Part shown: positions 1 to 7,543 of the stretch, piece after piece | Layout of the letters: each line of letters starts with the position of its first letter | Position numbering within the stretch: the first letter of the stretch is position 1 | Assembly (NCBI RefSeq): GCF_009873495.1 | Contig: NZ_CP046703.1 | Span: forward strand, 372,001-436,000 | Length of the DNA stretch: 64,000 bases | Source: Nostoc sp. ATCC 53789 | GTDB taxonomy: Bacteria > Cyanobacteriota > Cyanobacteriia > Cyanobacteriales > Nostocaceae | Reading direction: 5' to 3' | The notes under the pieces: model-generated | Databases searched by the model: none | What the model was told of the DNA's origin: nothing | The model's input: the letters and a program-made list of their open reading frames with translations, nothing else | Made by a program: the position numbers and the translations under genes

Positions 1-482
1 GCCTAAAAATCATGACTCACAGAAATAGCGATCGCCTTGAGGATATAGATAGCGATCGCGGTTGTCCATCCAGAGCTAACAATTTGCTCATCAGTTTCAG
101 GCTCATACTTCAACAAGCTCAGTAACCATAAATAAATTTAGTTGCTCTGTATATTTTTATTTGTTAGTCATACCAAGATCCACTAACCCTCCAACGGTCG
201 TTCCGACACCGCAACCATAAGCTAATCAGCATTCAAGTTGCATAATCAGGGCGCTAATGTTGCCCACCCCACAAGATATTGAGAAAATTTCCATCTGCAA
301 ATTAGATGTGCTTTAGCTTAGATATTTGATATTTTTAAATTAAATAGAAATTGATTTAGATAGCATTTTTTTATTAATAACCGATTTCTCACCGATTTCT
401 CACCGATATTTCAACTTCTAAAATGTAACATCTTGGAACGAAAGCATTTTGGTAAGTTTATTTCAGTTTTAAGGAAATTTTT
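1..482. other. Non-coding left edge with short tandem repeat
   Basis: I see no convincing gene here. Two HIP1-type GCGATCGC sites lie in the first 60 bases. A short tandem repeat of an 11-base unit (ccgatttctca) occurs at 381-391 and 392-402, with a degenerate third copy to about 413, just upstream of the small gene at 483. The minus strand of 1-130 is open for about 40 codons but has no start codon or family similarity that I recognise. Confidence 0.5.
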
Positions 483-704
483 ATGACCCATTTTTCAATA
501 AATATTTCCAATATTGTTATTACCAATAAAGAGTATCGCAAGCTTAGAGCTTATGCAGGATATCATCAAATATCAATTTATGAAGCAATACGGTTATTAA
601 TTGATTCTCTTCCAGAATGCTTTCCAAATAATCAAAAATCAAGTAGAAGCCATTCGTTTATGTTTCCTAGAAGGTTTTTACACATTTCTTTCGATGATAG
701 GTAA
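483..704 (+). CDS. Small hypothetical protein, possibly ribbon-helix-helix-like
   Basis: A 73-residue protein. It starts at ATG 483 after an A-rich stretch (ttaaggaaatttttATG) that offers a weak Shine-Dalgarno (aagga). The central part, from ITNKEYRKLRAYAG to YEAIRLLIDSL, alternates a short strand-like segment with two helix-like segments, as in small ribbon-helix-helix DNA-binding proteins. I cannot name a family with confidence. The C-terminus is Ser/Phe/Arg-rich. It precedes the glycosyltransferase gene by about 70 bases on the same strand, so it could share its transcript. Function unknown. Confidence 0.5.
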   Translation: MTHFSINISNIVITNKEYRKLRAYAGYHQISIYEAIRLLIDSLPECFPNNQKSSRSHSFMFPRRFLHISFDDR

Positions 705-777
705 CTTAATAAATAATTTTTTTTCCAACTTACCTAGCTGTGAATTTTTGTACCAGATACCATAGTTAATTTTGATT

Positions 778-2220
778 ATGAATACTCTTCCTTCTTTAAA
801 TTTAGTTAAATCTCTAGAAAATTCTGCTACAGAAACACCAAATTCTCAACCCATTTATGCCCTAATTTCAGTTCATGGCGACCCGACAGCTGAAATTGGT
901 AAAGAAGGGGCAGGTGGTCAAAATGTCTACGTGCGAGAATTGGGATTAGCATTAGCAAAACGCGGCTGTCAGGTTGATATGTTTACCCGACGCGAATACC
1001 CCGACCAAGAAGAAATTGTGGAATTAGCACCAGGGTGTCGCACTATTCGTTTAAATGCTGGGCCAGCAGAATTCATTACTAGAAATGATTTATTTGAATA
1101 TTTACCAGAATTTGTAGAAGCCTGGCTGAATTTTCAACAACGAACAGGGCGCAACTATGCGTTGATTCACACTAACTATTGGCTTTCTGCTTGGGTAGGA
1201 TTGGAACTTAAATCTCGATTGGGACTACCTCAAGTTCATACCTATCATTCTATAGGGGCAGTTAAATACGGTAATGTGGAAAATCCACCGCAGATTGCTG
1301 CAATTCGTAATTGTGTGGAGAGGGCAATTTTAGAACAAGCAGATTATGTAATATCGACTAGCCCTCAAGAAGCGGAAGATTTACGTCAGTTAATTTCGCA
1401 ACATGGTCGTATTAAAGTCATTCCCTGCGGGATTAATACTCAACACTTTGGTTCTGTAAGTAAAGAAGTTGCTCGCCAACAGTTGGGAATTGATGCAGAT
1501 TCTCAGATAATCTTGTATGTAGGACGTTTTGACCCCCGCAAGGGAGTTGAAACCCTAGTAAGAGCTTGCGCCAATTTGCCTTCAGGATTTCAACTCTATC
1601 TAGTTGGTGGTTGCCGTGAAGACGGAGCAGACTTTAAAGAACAACAACGCATTGAAACTTTGGTGAACGACCTGGGATTGGAAGCCGTTACAGTTTTCAC
1701 TGGACGAATTTCTCAAGCGCTGTTACCTGTTTACTATGCCGCAGGGGATATCTGCGTTGTACCAAGTTACTACGAACCTTTTGGTTTAGTGGCGATTGAA
1801 GCAATGGCAGCCGGAACACCTGTAATTGCTAGTAATGTGGGAGGATTGCAGCATACGGTGGTGCATGGTGAAACCGGATTTTTAGTTCCTCCTCGTGATT
1901 TTAAGGCATTGGCGATCGCTATTCACAGTTTATTACAAAACCCAACTCTAAAACAAAGCTATGGCAATGCTGCACAAAATTGGGTTCAGTCTCGTTTTAG
2001 CACTCAGGGAGTTGCTACCCAAGTCCAAGAACTCTATCAATCTTTAACACTTGATACATTTGTTCAAGAAATTATTCAAACTAAAAAGTTAACTCCAGAT
2101 TTAGAAAGACAAATCCAAAATTTATTGAAATCAAAAGTTTTGAAATCCAACGAAATTAAAGCTCTAGAAAAATTAATTGACTCTTTTTCTAATGACATTG
2201 TGCAGTGGGCAACCAGTTAA
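778..2220 (+). CDS. Sucrose-phosphate-synthase-like glycosyltransferase (GT4)
   Basis: A 480-residue family 4 glycosyltransferase with the hallmarks of sucrose synthases and sucrose-phosphate synthases. The N-terminal GAGGQNVYVRELGLALAKRG loop binds the acceptor and donor. HTNYWLSAWVG and HTYHSIGAVKYG follow, and the C-terminal donor-site motif is EPFGLVAIEAMAAGTPV. Family knowledge suggests UDP-glucose (or ADP-glucose) plus fructose-6-phosphate gives sucrose-6-phosphate in the cytosol. About 60 extra C-terminal residues, helical and Lys-rich, follow the GT-B fold. An in-frame TTG lies two codons upstream (772), but ATG 778 is the more natural start. The phosphatase-like gene 160 bases downstream supports a sucrose role. 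Acceptor specificity is inferred, and related glucosyltransferases cannot be excluded. Confidence 0.8.
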   Translation: MNTLPSLNLVKSLENSATETPNSQPIYALISVHGDPTAEIGKEGAGGQNVYVRELGLALAKRGCQVDMFTRREYPDQEEIVELAPGCRTIRLNAGPAEFITRNDLFEYLPEFVEAWLNFQQRTGRNYALIHTNYWLSAWVGLELKSRLGLPQVHTYHSIGAVKYGNVENPPQIAAIRNCVERAILEQADYVISTSPQEAEDLRQLISQHGRIKVIPCGINTQHFGSVSKEVARQQLGIDADSQIILYVGRFDPRKGVETLVRACANLPSGFQLYLVGGCREDGADFKEQQRIETLVNDLGLEAVTVFTGRISQALLPVYYAAGDICVVPSYYEPFGLVAIEAMAAGTPVIASNVGGLQHTVVHGETGFLVPPRDFKALAIAIHSLLQNPTLKQSYGNAAQNWVQSRFSTQGVATQVQELYQSLTLDTFVQEIIQTKKLTPDLERQIQNLLKSKVLKSNEIKALEKLIDSFSNDIVQWATS

Positions 2221-2379
2221 ATGATATCGTGTCCGCTTAAAGAGCGATCGTTAAGAGCGCAGTTGTTCCTGAGAGCAGGCTTACCGTAACTTGTGCCGAG
2301 CAGAATCGAAAGGAGCCGAACAAGAGCAAAGGGAAAGAGGTTTATCAATACTGTACTATTTTAGTGAAAGCAAACAAAT

Positions 2380-3153
2380 ATGAAACTGCTTTTGGTGATT
2401 GAATTAGATAATACCTTGGTTGGTAACAATCGAGCTATTGCTGTTTTAAACCAAAGGCTAGAAGCTATACGCAATCAGATTTACTTAGTCTATGTTACTG
2501 GTCGCTCTTATGCTTCTAGTCGTCGGGTGATAACAAAAGCACGGCTTTTGAAACCCGATTATTTAATCGCTAGTGTAGGTACTGAAATTTATCAACAGGG
2601 TGTGCTTTTAGAAAAAGATTGGGTAAATCAAATCTCAAAAGATTGGGATTGGGATGCAGTTTGGACAATTGCTAGTTACTTTCCGGCACTGATACCTCAA
2701 CCCGATAGCGAACAAACTCCCTATAAATTAAGCTTTTGCCTAGATATGGATGCGCCGCTTGAGGTTATTCATGATTTGCAGGATTTGTTAACTTTTACTG
2801 GGTTGCAATCTGAGGTGATTTTTAGCAATGGGCGGGACGTTGATATCATACCCAAGAACAGTAACAAAGGTGAAGCAACTGCATATCTGCAAGAATTGCT
2901 GCAAGCGCAATTGGATGCAACCGTTATCTGTGGAGGTTCTGGAAATGACATCAGTTTATTTCAACAGCCATCAGCTGGGATTATCGTTGGTAATGCCCAA
3001 ACGGAACTTTTGTGGTGGTATTACAAGACGCATTACCCTTGGCACTTTTTAGCTCACTACCCTGGTGCTGCGGGTATTCTTGAAGGATTGATTTATTTTA
3101 ATATTTTGCCATTTCCTAATAGTTGGAAGGCGATGGGCTACGCCCCACCATAG
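2380..3153 (+). CDS. Sucrose-phosphatase-like HAD protein, probably catalytically impaired
   Basis: A 257-residue protein of the HAD superfamily that resembles cyanobacterial sucrose-6-phosphate phosphatase over its full length. Motif I reads IELDNTLVG, where active enzymes have a D-x-D-x-T core. The first Asp, the phosphoryl-accepting nucleophile, is Glu (residue 8, codon gaa at 2401-2403). Motif II (VTGRS) and the lysine motif (PKNSNKGEA) are intact. Motif IV reads GGSGND instead of GDSGND, so one metal-binding Asp is also lost. The protein therefore keeps the substrate-binding cap and the fold but may not hydrolyse sucrose-phosphate. It could be a regulatory or binding partner of the upstream glycosyltransferase. 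Degenerate phosphatase-like domains are known as fusions in some sucrose-phosphate synthases; here it is a separate gene. Confidence 0.75.
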   Translation: MKLLLVIELDNTLVGNNRAIAVLNQRLEAIRNQIYLVYVTGRSYASSRRVITKARLLKPDYLIASVGTEIYQQGVLLEKDWVNQISKDWDWDAVWTIASYFPALIPQPDSEQTPYKLSFCLDMDAPLEVIHDLQDLLTFTGLQSEVIFSNGRDVDIIPKNSNKGEATAYLQELLQAQLDATVICGGSGNDISLFQQPSAGIIVGNAQTELLWWYYKTHYPWHFLAHYPGAAGILEGLIYFNILPFPNSWKAMGYAPP

Positions 3154-3226
3154 ATGATATCGCAACCCATTTCTAATGAACTCTATCCCCGAATTTCTCA
3201 CTCATAGGGTGGGGGTGGGGGGGGGT

Positions 3227-3289
3227 GTGGGGAGTGTGGGGAGTGTGGGGAGTGTGGGGAGTGTGGGGAGTGTGGGGAGTGTGGGAGGT
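3227..3289. repeat. 9-bp G-rich tandem repeat
   Basis: Six exact copies of gtggggagt (3227-3280) and a seventh variant copy (gtgggaggt, 3281-3289) follow a G-rich run beginning near 3209. The last copies double as the left inverted repeat around the downstream minus-strand gene. The strongly G-rich strand could form secondary structure such as a G-quadruplex. Confidence 0.9.
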
Positions 3290-3296
3290 GTGGGAA
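3275..3296 (+). repeat. Left 22-bp inverted repeat of the four-helix-bundle cassette
   Basis: Positions 3275-3296 are the exact reverse complement of 3774-3795. The repeat ends one base before the stop codon of the enclosed gene. Outside the pair, a 12-bp direct repeat (gaatttctcact) occurs at 3191-3202 and 3797-3808. Confidence 0.9.
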
Positions 3297-3297
3297 T

Positions 3298-3765
3298 TTA
3301 GTCAAGTAACCAATCATCTGGATGGGTAATCATCTTGACTAACCCACTAAGGACTTGATTGTAAGGAGCATAGAGTTCTCTTCCTTGTTCGACCGTAAGA
3401 TATTGACATTTTACAGCAAACTTTAACCAAACTTGAGTTTCTGCTGCCTCTGCCTGTCTACGACACGCTCCGCGAACACAATCATTCAGTTTAGCGACAA
3501 AAGCGGCTTTATATCGCCGTTTTCTCCAAGCCTCTGCCATATTTGCAGAGACAGAGCGAGATAGCGAAGCGGTAGCGAGTCTTCGAGCGTCGGAGCGACG
3601 AATTTGGTCAGTTAATGAATATTTTTCTTCAACTGGAAACTTTTTAGAATATTCAAAAATTTGCATTGCTGTCTCAAATGCTAATTGATAAATGGCTAAA
3701 TCCTCATGAGTTCTAAAATACTTTTTCCCTTTTTCTTCCATATTCTTTAATTTCGACCGCTTCAT
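3298..3765 (-). CDS. Four-helix-bundle (23S rRNA intervening-sequence type) protein with translated repeat insertions
   Basis: A 155-residue protein of the four-helix-bundle family first described from 23S rRNA intervening sequences. Family blocks are seen: EDLAIYQLAFE, a DQIRRS...SRSVSANMAEAW segment, AAFVAKLNDC and AEAAETQVWL. Two stretches do not belong to the family. Residues DARRLATASLS split the RRS-SRSVS block (33 nt, about 3559-3591). Residues VRGACRRQ split LNDC from AEAAETQ (about 3454-3477). Both are encoded by dispersed cyanobacterial palindromic repeat DNA and keep the frame. A second Met (MEEKGKK) is an alternative start. The gene is tightly enclosed by perfect inverted repeats, which suggests a mobile or REP-like cassette. 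The biochemical role of the family is not established. Confidence 0.75.
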   Translation of the reverse strand: MKRSKLKNMEEKGKKYFRTHEDLAIYQLAFETAMQIFEYSKKFPVEEKYSLTDQIRRSDARRLATASLSRSVSANMAEAWRKRRYKAAFVAKLNDCVRGACRRQAEAAETQVWLKFAVKCQYLTVEQGRELYAPYNQVLSGLVKMITHPDDWLLD

Positions 3766-3773
3766 TCTTCATC

Positions 3774-3795
3774 TTCCCACACCTCCCACACTCCC
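3774..3795 (-). repeat. Right 22-bp inverted repeat of the four-helix-bundle cassette
   Basis: Perfect reverse complement of 3275-3296. It lies 8 bases upstream of the start codon of the enclosed minus-strand gene. A short palindrome (ttctcacttgtgagaa, 3801-3816) follows immediately. Confidence 0.9.
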
Positions 3796-3863
3796 TGAAT
3801 TTCTCACTTGTGAGAAGTGCAGATATCGCACTTTGGAAATCCAGGAGTAGCCTTAGCTAATAT

Positions 3864-6188
3864 CTAAAGTTTAGGATAGGCAATCCGTTGGTGATGAAAT
3901 TGCTGCCAAACCTGGACAAAAATATGAGCAATTTGAGACATCTCTGCCCGTGTTAACCCTGAATCTACCAACTGATTATCCTGCCAACGTGCTTTCAGGA
4001 TTTTATTTACCATTGCCAGTGCTGCTTCTGGGGTTGCGTCTTTGAGGGAGCGTAATGCCGCTTCACAAGCATCAGCCAATATAGCAATCCCCGTTTCTTT
4101 GGATTGGGGAATGGGGCCGTCATAGCGGAAATCTGATTCGTGTAAAACTTTTTCAGGATTTTGTTGCTGTGCTTGTTGGTAGAAATATGCAATTAAAATG
4201 GTTCCTTGATGTTCGGGAATAAATGCCTGAATAGCGCTCGGTAGCTTGTGTTGACGAGCCATTACCAACCCTTCGCTCACATGCTTTTTGATAATTTCGG
4301 CACTTTTCCAGGGATCATTAATTACATCGTGTTTATTAATACCTCCCATTTGATTTTCAATAAATCCTAGAGGGTCATGCATTTTACCAATGTCATGATA
4401 GAGAACCCCAGCCCTAACCAGTTCCACATTACAATTTAATGCTCGTGCCGCAGCTTCTGCTAGAGTAGCGACAAACAGTGTGTGCTGGAAAGTTCCAGGA
4501 GCTTCATTAGCTAGGCGTTTTAATAAAGGTCGGTTGGGATTGGACAATTCAGCCAGACGAATAGGTGTGACTAGATCAAACAAAGCTTCTAGGTAGGGGC
4601 TTAAACCTAGTGCTAAGATGCTCCAAACTAACCCTGCTAAACCGTTGAGGACTGCTGCACCCAGCACAGCATACCAAAGGGGTGCGATCGCAGTGTTGAC
4701 CAACAAATAAACTACTCCCTGCGTCAACCCAATTAAGATTCCCAAGGTAGCTAATTCCTCTCGCGTTCGCAGTGCTTCTCTACCAGGGAATCGCCATTGT
4801 CCTGCCATCAATCCGCCAAGAATTCCGCCAGCTGCACTAGGTACTAAATAATGCCAGCTAAGTTCCGTTCCCATTGAGAGCAATATCGTTAGTAACCCCA
4901 TAACAGTACCCCCAATGGCAGTTCCATAGAAGCTACCAAGAAGCAAACCAATAGCAGGTAAGCCTGTAAATGATTTGGTCAAGAATATTAGCAACGGCGC
5001 ACTAAGAGTAAGGAGTAGTATCAAAAGATAATCGCTTCGTCGTAATTTGGCATAAATCCGTCGTTCTACCAGTTTGAAAATAGCCACAGCCAATCCCACC
5101 ATCCCACTAAAACGAATCAGATGCAGCCAATCGATTCCGCGTTGACTCAAGTGAAAGTGGTCTAATAGAACAAAATCAGCCTGGGTAATTTTTGCTCCAG
5201 CCTGAACGATAACTTCACCTTTTTGGATGCTGACGATCGCCGGTTCTACTGCTTCGGCTGCTTGTTCTGCAATCAGCTTGGTTTGCTCAATGTCTTTAAT
5301 TAAATTTGGTGCGATCGCCTCTGATAGCAATCGCCTTGCTAAAGGTTGTGCTGTTTCTGGCACAGAAACACTCACCTGCATCCCGATTGCAGAGTTCAGG
5401 TTAGCCTTGGATAGCCCAGGATAAATGCCCTGTGCTAACATTCGGTCTAAAGTTTGACGCACTTGGATTTGAGTTTTTTGCCAATCTGTATCAGACAGAT
5501 TTAAGAAAGTGGCATCGTAAAGGGTTTCGGGTTGGGCATAGACGCTTTGCGTGTTGTCTTTAGACATCGCGCTCAGGGCTTTTAGGCTGATATTATAGCG
5601 CTGACGAGCTTGGGCGATCGCTTTTAATAGTTGAGCAAAAGCTTGGGAGGAGTTAGACTCTCGGTAAGTTCGCAGTTTTTTTACTGCTAGCTGCTGGGCA
5701 GAATTTAAACCAGTCAGATTGCTATTTTTATCCAAACCTCGTAATACTTGCTGCCATTGAGGTTCTGGTGCTTGTCGCAGGTAAGTTTGTGTAGCAGTGG
5801 AAAACACTGAAGTCTTAAAAAAGGGAAAATTGCCCAAATTTTCGCGGATTTGATTGCCTTTTGTGAATAATTGCTGGAGATTTTGGTGAATTTGCTCATT
5901 AATTACTGGATCGTCAACCCAGACTGCTGAAGCACCGCTACGAGCCTCCCTGCGTCTTTCTTCTGTTGTTTTTACATCTTCAACATTGGCTGAACTTGGT
6001 GCGGTAAGAGTTTGGGGAGCTATCTTACCTACATCCAGTTTTGGTTGGTTATAAAAACGGTAGCCTAGTCCACTGGAGAGAGATAGTACGACAAACACAA
6101 ACATCCCAGCAGAATAGAGACGGTTTTTTAGATGCGATCGCTTACTCTTAGGTCTAGTTTGCCTGTAATTCCTACGAAATAAACTCAA
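3864..6188 (-). CDS. 7TM-HD family phosphohydrolase (PgpH/YqfF type)
   Basis: A 774-residue membrane protein. It has one N-terminal membrane segment (about residues 25-45), a large extracytoplasmic 7TMR-HDED-type domain (about 50-350), a cluster of about seven membrane helices, and a cytoplasmic HD domain. The catalytic signature is VLYHDIGKMHDP, preceded by FQHTLFVATLAEAAARAL and followed by HVSEGLVMARQH and PEHQGT, which supply the other metal-binding histidines. In other bacteria this architecture is a c-di-AMP phosphodiesterase; that activity is inferred here. The start is probably TTG 6186-6188, because the ATG just upstream runs into a stop within a few codons. A rearranged IS lies only about 20 bases upstream, so the native promoter may have been displaced. 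Confidence 0.88.
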   Translation of the reverse strand: MSLFRRNYRQTRPKSKRSHLKNRLYSAGMFVFVVLSLSSGLGYRFYNQPKLDVGKIAPQTLTAPSSANVEDVKTTEERRREARSGASAVWVDDPVINEQIHQNLQQLFTKGNQIRENLGNFPFFKTSVFSTATQTYLRQAPEPQWQQVLRGLDKNSNLTGLNSAQQLAVKKLRTYRESNSSQAFAQLLKAIAQARQRYNISLKALSAMSKDNTQSVYAQPETLYDATFLNLSDTDWQKTQIQVRQTLDRMLAQGIYPGLSKANLNSAIGMQVSVSVPETAQPLARRLLSEAIAPNLIKDIEQTKLIAEQAAEAVEPAIVSIQKGEVIVQAGAKITQADFVLLDHFHLSQRGIDWLHLIRFSGMVGLAVAIFKLVERRIYAKLRRSDYLLILLLTLSAPLLIFLTKSFTGLPAIGLLLGSFYGTAIGGTVMGLLTILLSMGTELSWHYLVPSAAGGILGGLMAGQWRFPGREALRTREELATLGILIGLTQGVVYLLVNTAIAPLWYAVLGAAVLNGLAGLVWSILALGLSPYLEALFDLVTPIRLAELSNPNRPLLKRLANEAPGTFQHTLFVATLAEAAARALNCNVELVRAGVLYHDIGKMHDPLGFIENQMGGINKHDVINDPWKSAEIIKKHVSEGLVMARQHKLPSAIQAFIPEHQGTILIAYFYQQAQQQNPEKVLHESDFRYDGPIPQSKETGIAILADACEAALRSLKDATPEAALAMVNKILKARWQDNQLVDSGLTRAEMSQIAHIFVQVWQQFHHQRIAYPKL

Positions 6189-6212
6189 ACATCACCCCCA
6201 AAAACTATAAAG

Positions 6213-6464
6213 GTGTGTAAAATTCGTTGGAAAATAGAGGAGTTTCATAGAGAAATAAAGCAGTTAACTGGCATTGAATCATGTCAATGTCGGAAAGCTC
6301 GTCTTCAGAGAAATCATATTTCTTGTGCTATGTTGGTTTGGCTGAGACTGAAAACTTTAGCCTATCAAACAGGTCAAACTATTTATAAAATTAAGCATAA
6401 CTTACTTTCTAATTATTTAATTCAGCAACTAAAACGCCCAGACGTTCATATGTGTTTGGTCTGA
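6213..6464 (+). pseudogene. IS701-like transposase, C-terminal fragment (inverted)
   Basis: This 83-codon frame on the plus strand encodes the C-terminal end of an IS701/DDE transposase: CKIRWKIEEFHREIKQLTG, where the Glu-containing WKIEEFHREIK segment carries the third catalytic acid. The rest of the gene is on the opposite strand from 6527 upward. The codons aag-gtg at 6210-6215 match the end of the other half (aag-gtc), which fixes the original junction. It has no start codon of its own worth trusting. Confidence 0.85.
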
Positions 6465-6526
6465 TTTCAATTACTGCATGGTGGAGCGAAGCTCCGCCCA
6501 CATTTTGTGCCAGTTGCGTAAGTCCT

Positions 6527-7291
6527 GACCTTTTGTGCAACATCCGTAGAGCTTTGAGATAAATCGTTCGTTGCGACATAATCCGTTCTATCGGTAGAGA
6601 TAGTAACCCGGAAAAGTTTCACTTTTTTCTCAGCAGGAAACGCTTTAATTTTTATTATTTTACCACATTCTAAATCCTCATTACTCCATGACAAAGATTC
6701 AATATTCTTATATTTCTCTTTGCCAAAAGTATCATCTACTAAACGGTTAGTCTTTAAAGGACAATAATAAATTTTCTCTAAACTATCGATATAAAGCATT
6801 AAACTATTGACTGCATACCAAGTATCCATTAAAACTGTATCGAAAGGCAAAAGCTTTTGATATACAAGCCCTTGCAGCATATTTTTCACATGGTCTAACT
6901 TAGTTAAACCATCATTGTCAGGATCGAAAATACGATAATCGATTACCCAGAAATTGAGAGTTTTAGGATTAACGTATATGCAATTTACGATTCCAATCCC
7001 TTTGACGATGCCATGTTCATTTCCACTATACTGCCTTCGCACTATTTCAATTTCTTCAGAAAATCTTTTGTCTAAAACTGTATCATCAAAGATAATATAG
7101 GCATCTTCGTCAGCGACAATTAAATCTTTGACATTATCCCAAAGTAAGCGAGGAGTTAACTTTTCATTTTTGAGATAATAATTAATTTTATCATGACTAA
7201 TATTTTCTAAATGCTCTGCTAAATTAGTCATGGTATAGTTGATTTGACTACTAAGTAGATATTGACAATAATTAAGTTTAGTAAATTTCAT
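6527..7291 (-). pseudogene. IS701-like transposase, N-terminal fragment
   Basis: About 255 codons from ATG 7291 to the breakpoint near 6527. They carry the first catalytic Asp (IIFDDTVLDKRF), the GHIVKG-like block EHGIVKGIGIV, and the second Asp (DTVLMDTWYA). The reading frame then runs into end-repeat DNA for 19 foreign codons and stops at 6467. Joined to the inverted 82-codon C-terminal part, it gives a transposase of about 337 residues, the usual size for the family. The element cannot make an active enzyme as it stands. Confidence 0.85.
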
Positions 7292-7405
7292 CGCTAACCG
7301 ATTTTTCGACGCACCCGCTACTTATTCTCTCATAAAATTTTTCTCGGAATCTACTTGATTAGTTACTATCAAAAATTCCAAAAAGGGCTGATTTCAAAAA
7401 CACCT

Positions 7406-7513
7406 TTTTATAGTACTAGAGTACCATTAATTAGCGATCGCCTGTGCCAGTTGCGGAAGTTTTATAGTACTAAAGTATCATTAATTAGCGATCGCCTGTG
7501 CCAGTTGCGTAAG
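7406..7513. repeat. 54-bp tandem duplication at the IS end
   Basis: Two copies of a 54-bp unit, 7406-7459 and 7460-7513, differ at only a few positions. Each contains tttatagtact, a HIP1 site, and most of the IS701-like end sequence (gtgccagttgcg). The duplication therefore includes part of the terminal repeat of the neighbouring IS. Confidence 0.85.
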
Positions 7514-7543
7514 TCCTGATGGTATATCAGTTAAAATAATACA

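Larger units (their letters stand above)
6213..7519 (-). mobile_element. IS701-like element with an inverted internal end
   Basis: Remnant IS of about 1.3 kb. The 22-bp end sequence gtgccagttgcgtaagtcct+ga occurs at 7498-7519 and again at 6507-6528, in the same orientation. Flipping 6213-6528 would turn the two copies into proper terminal inverted repeats and at the same time rejoin the two halves of the transposase gene. The breakpoint at 6528/6529 coincides with the outer edge of the end repeat. This is what an intramolecular attack of the element's own end on its transposase gene would produce. Confidence 0.8.

Noticed and set aside
3209-3296. CRISPR or telomere-like array in the G-rich 9-bp repeats
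   Set aside because: Unit too short, no spacers; best read as a simple tandem expansion of the inverted repeat.
3298-3765. Diversity-generating retroelement accessory (Avd-like) gene
   Set aside because: Four-helix-bundle proteins include Avd, but no reverse transcriptase, template repeat or variable repeat was found within the window.
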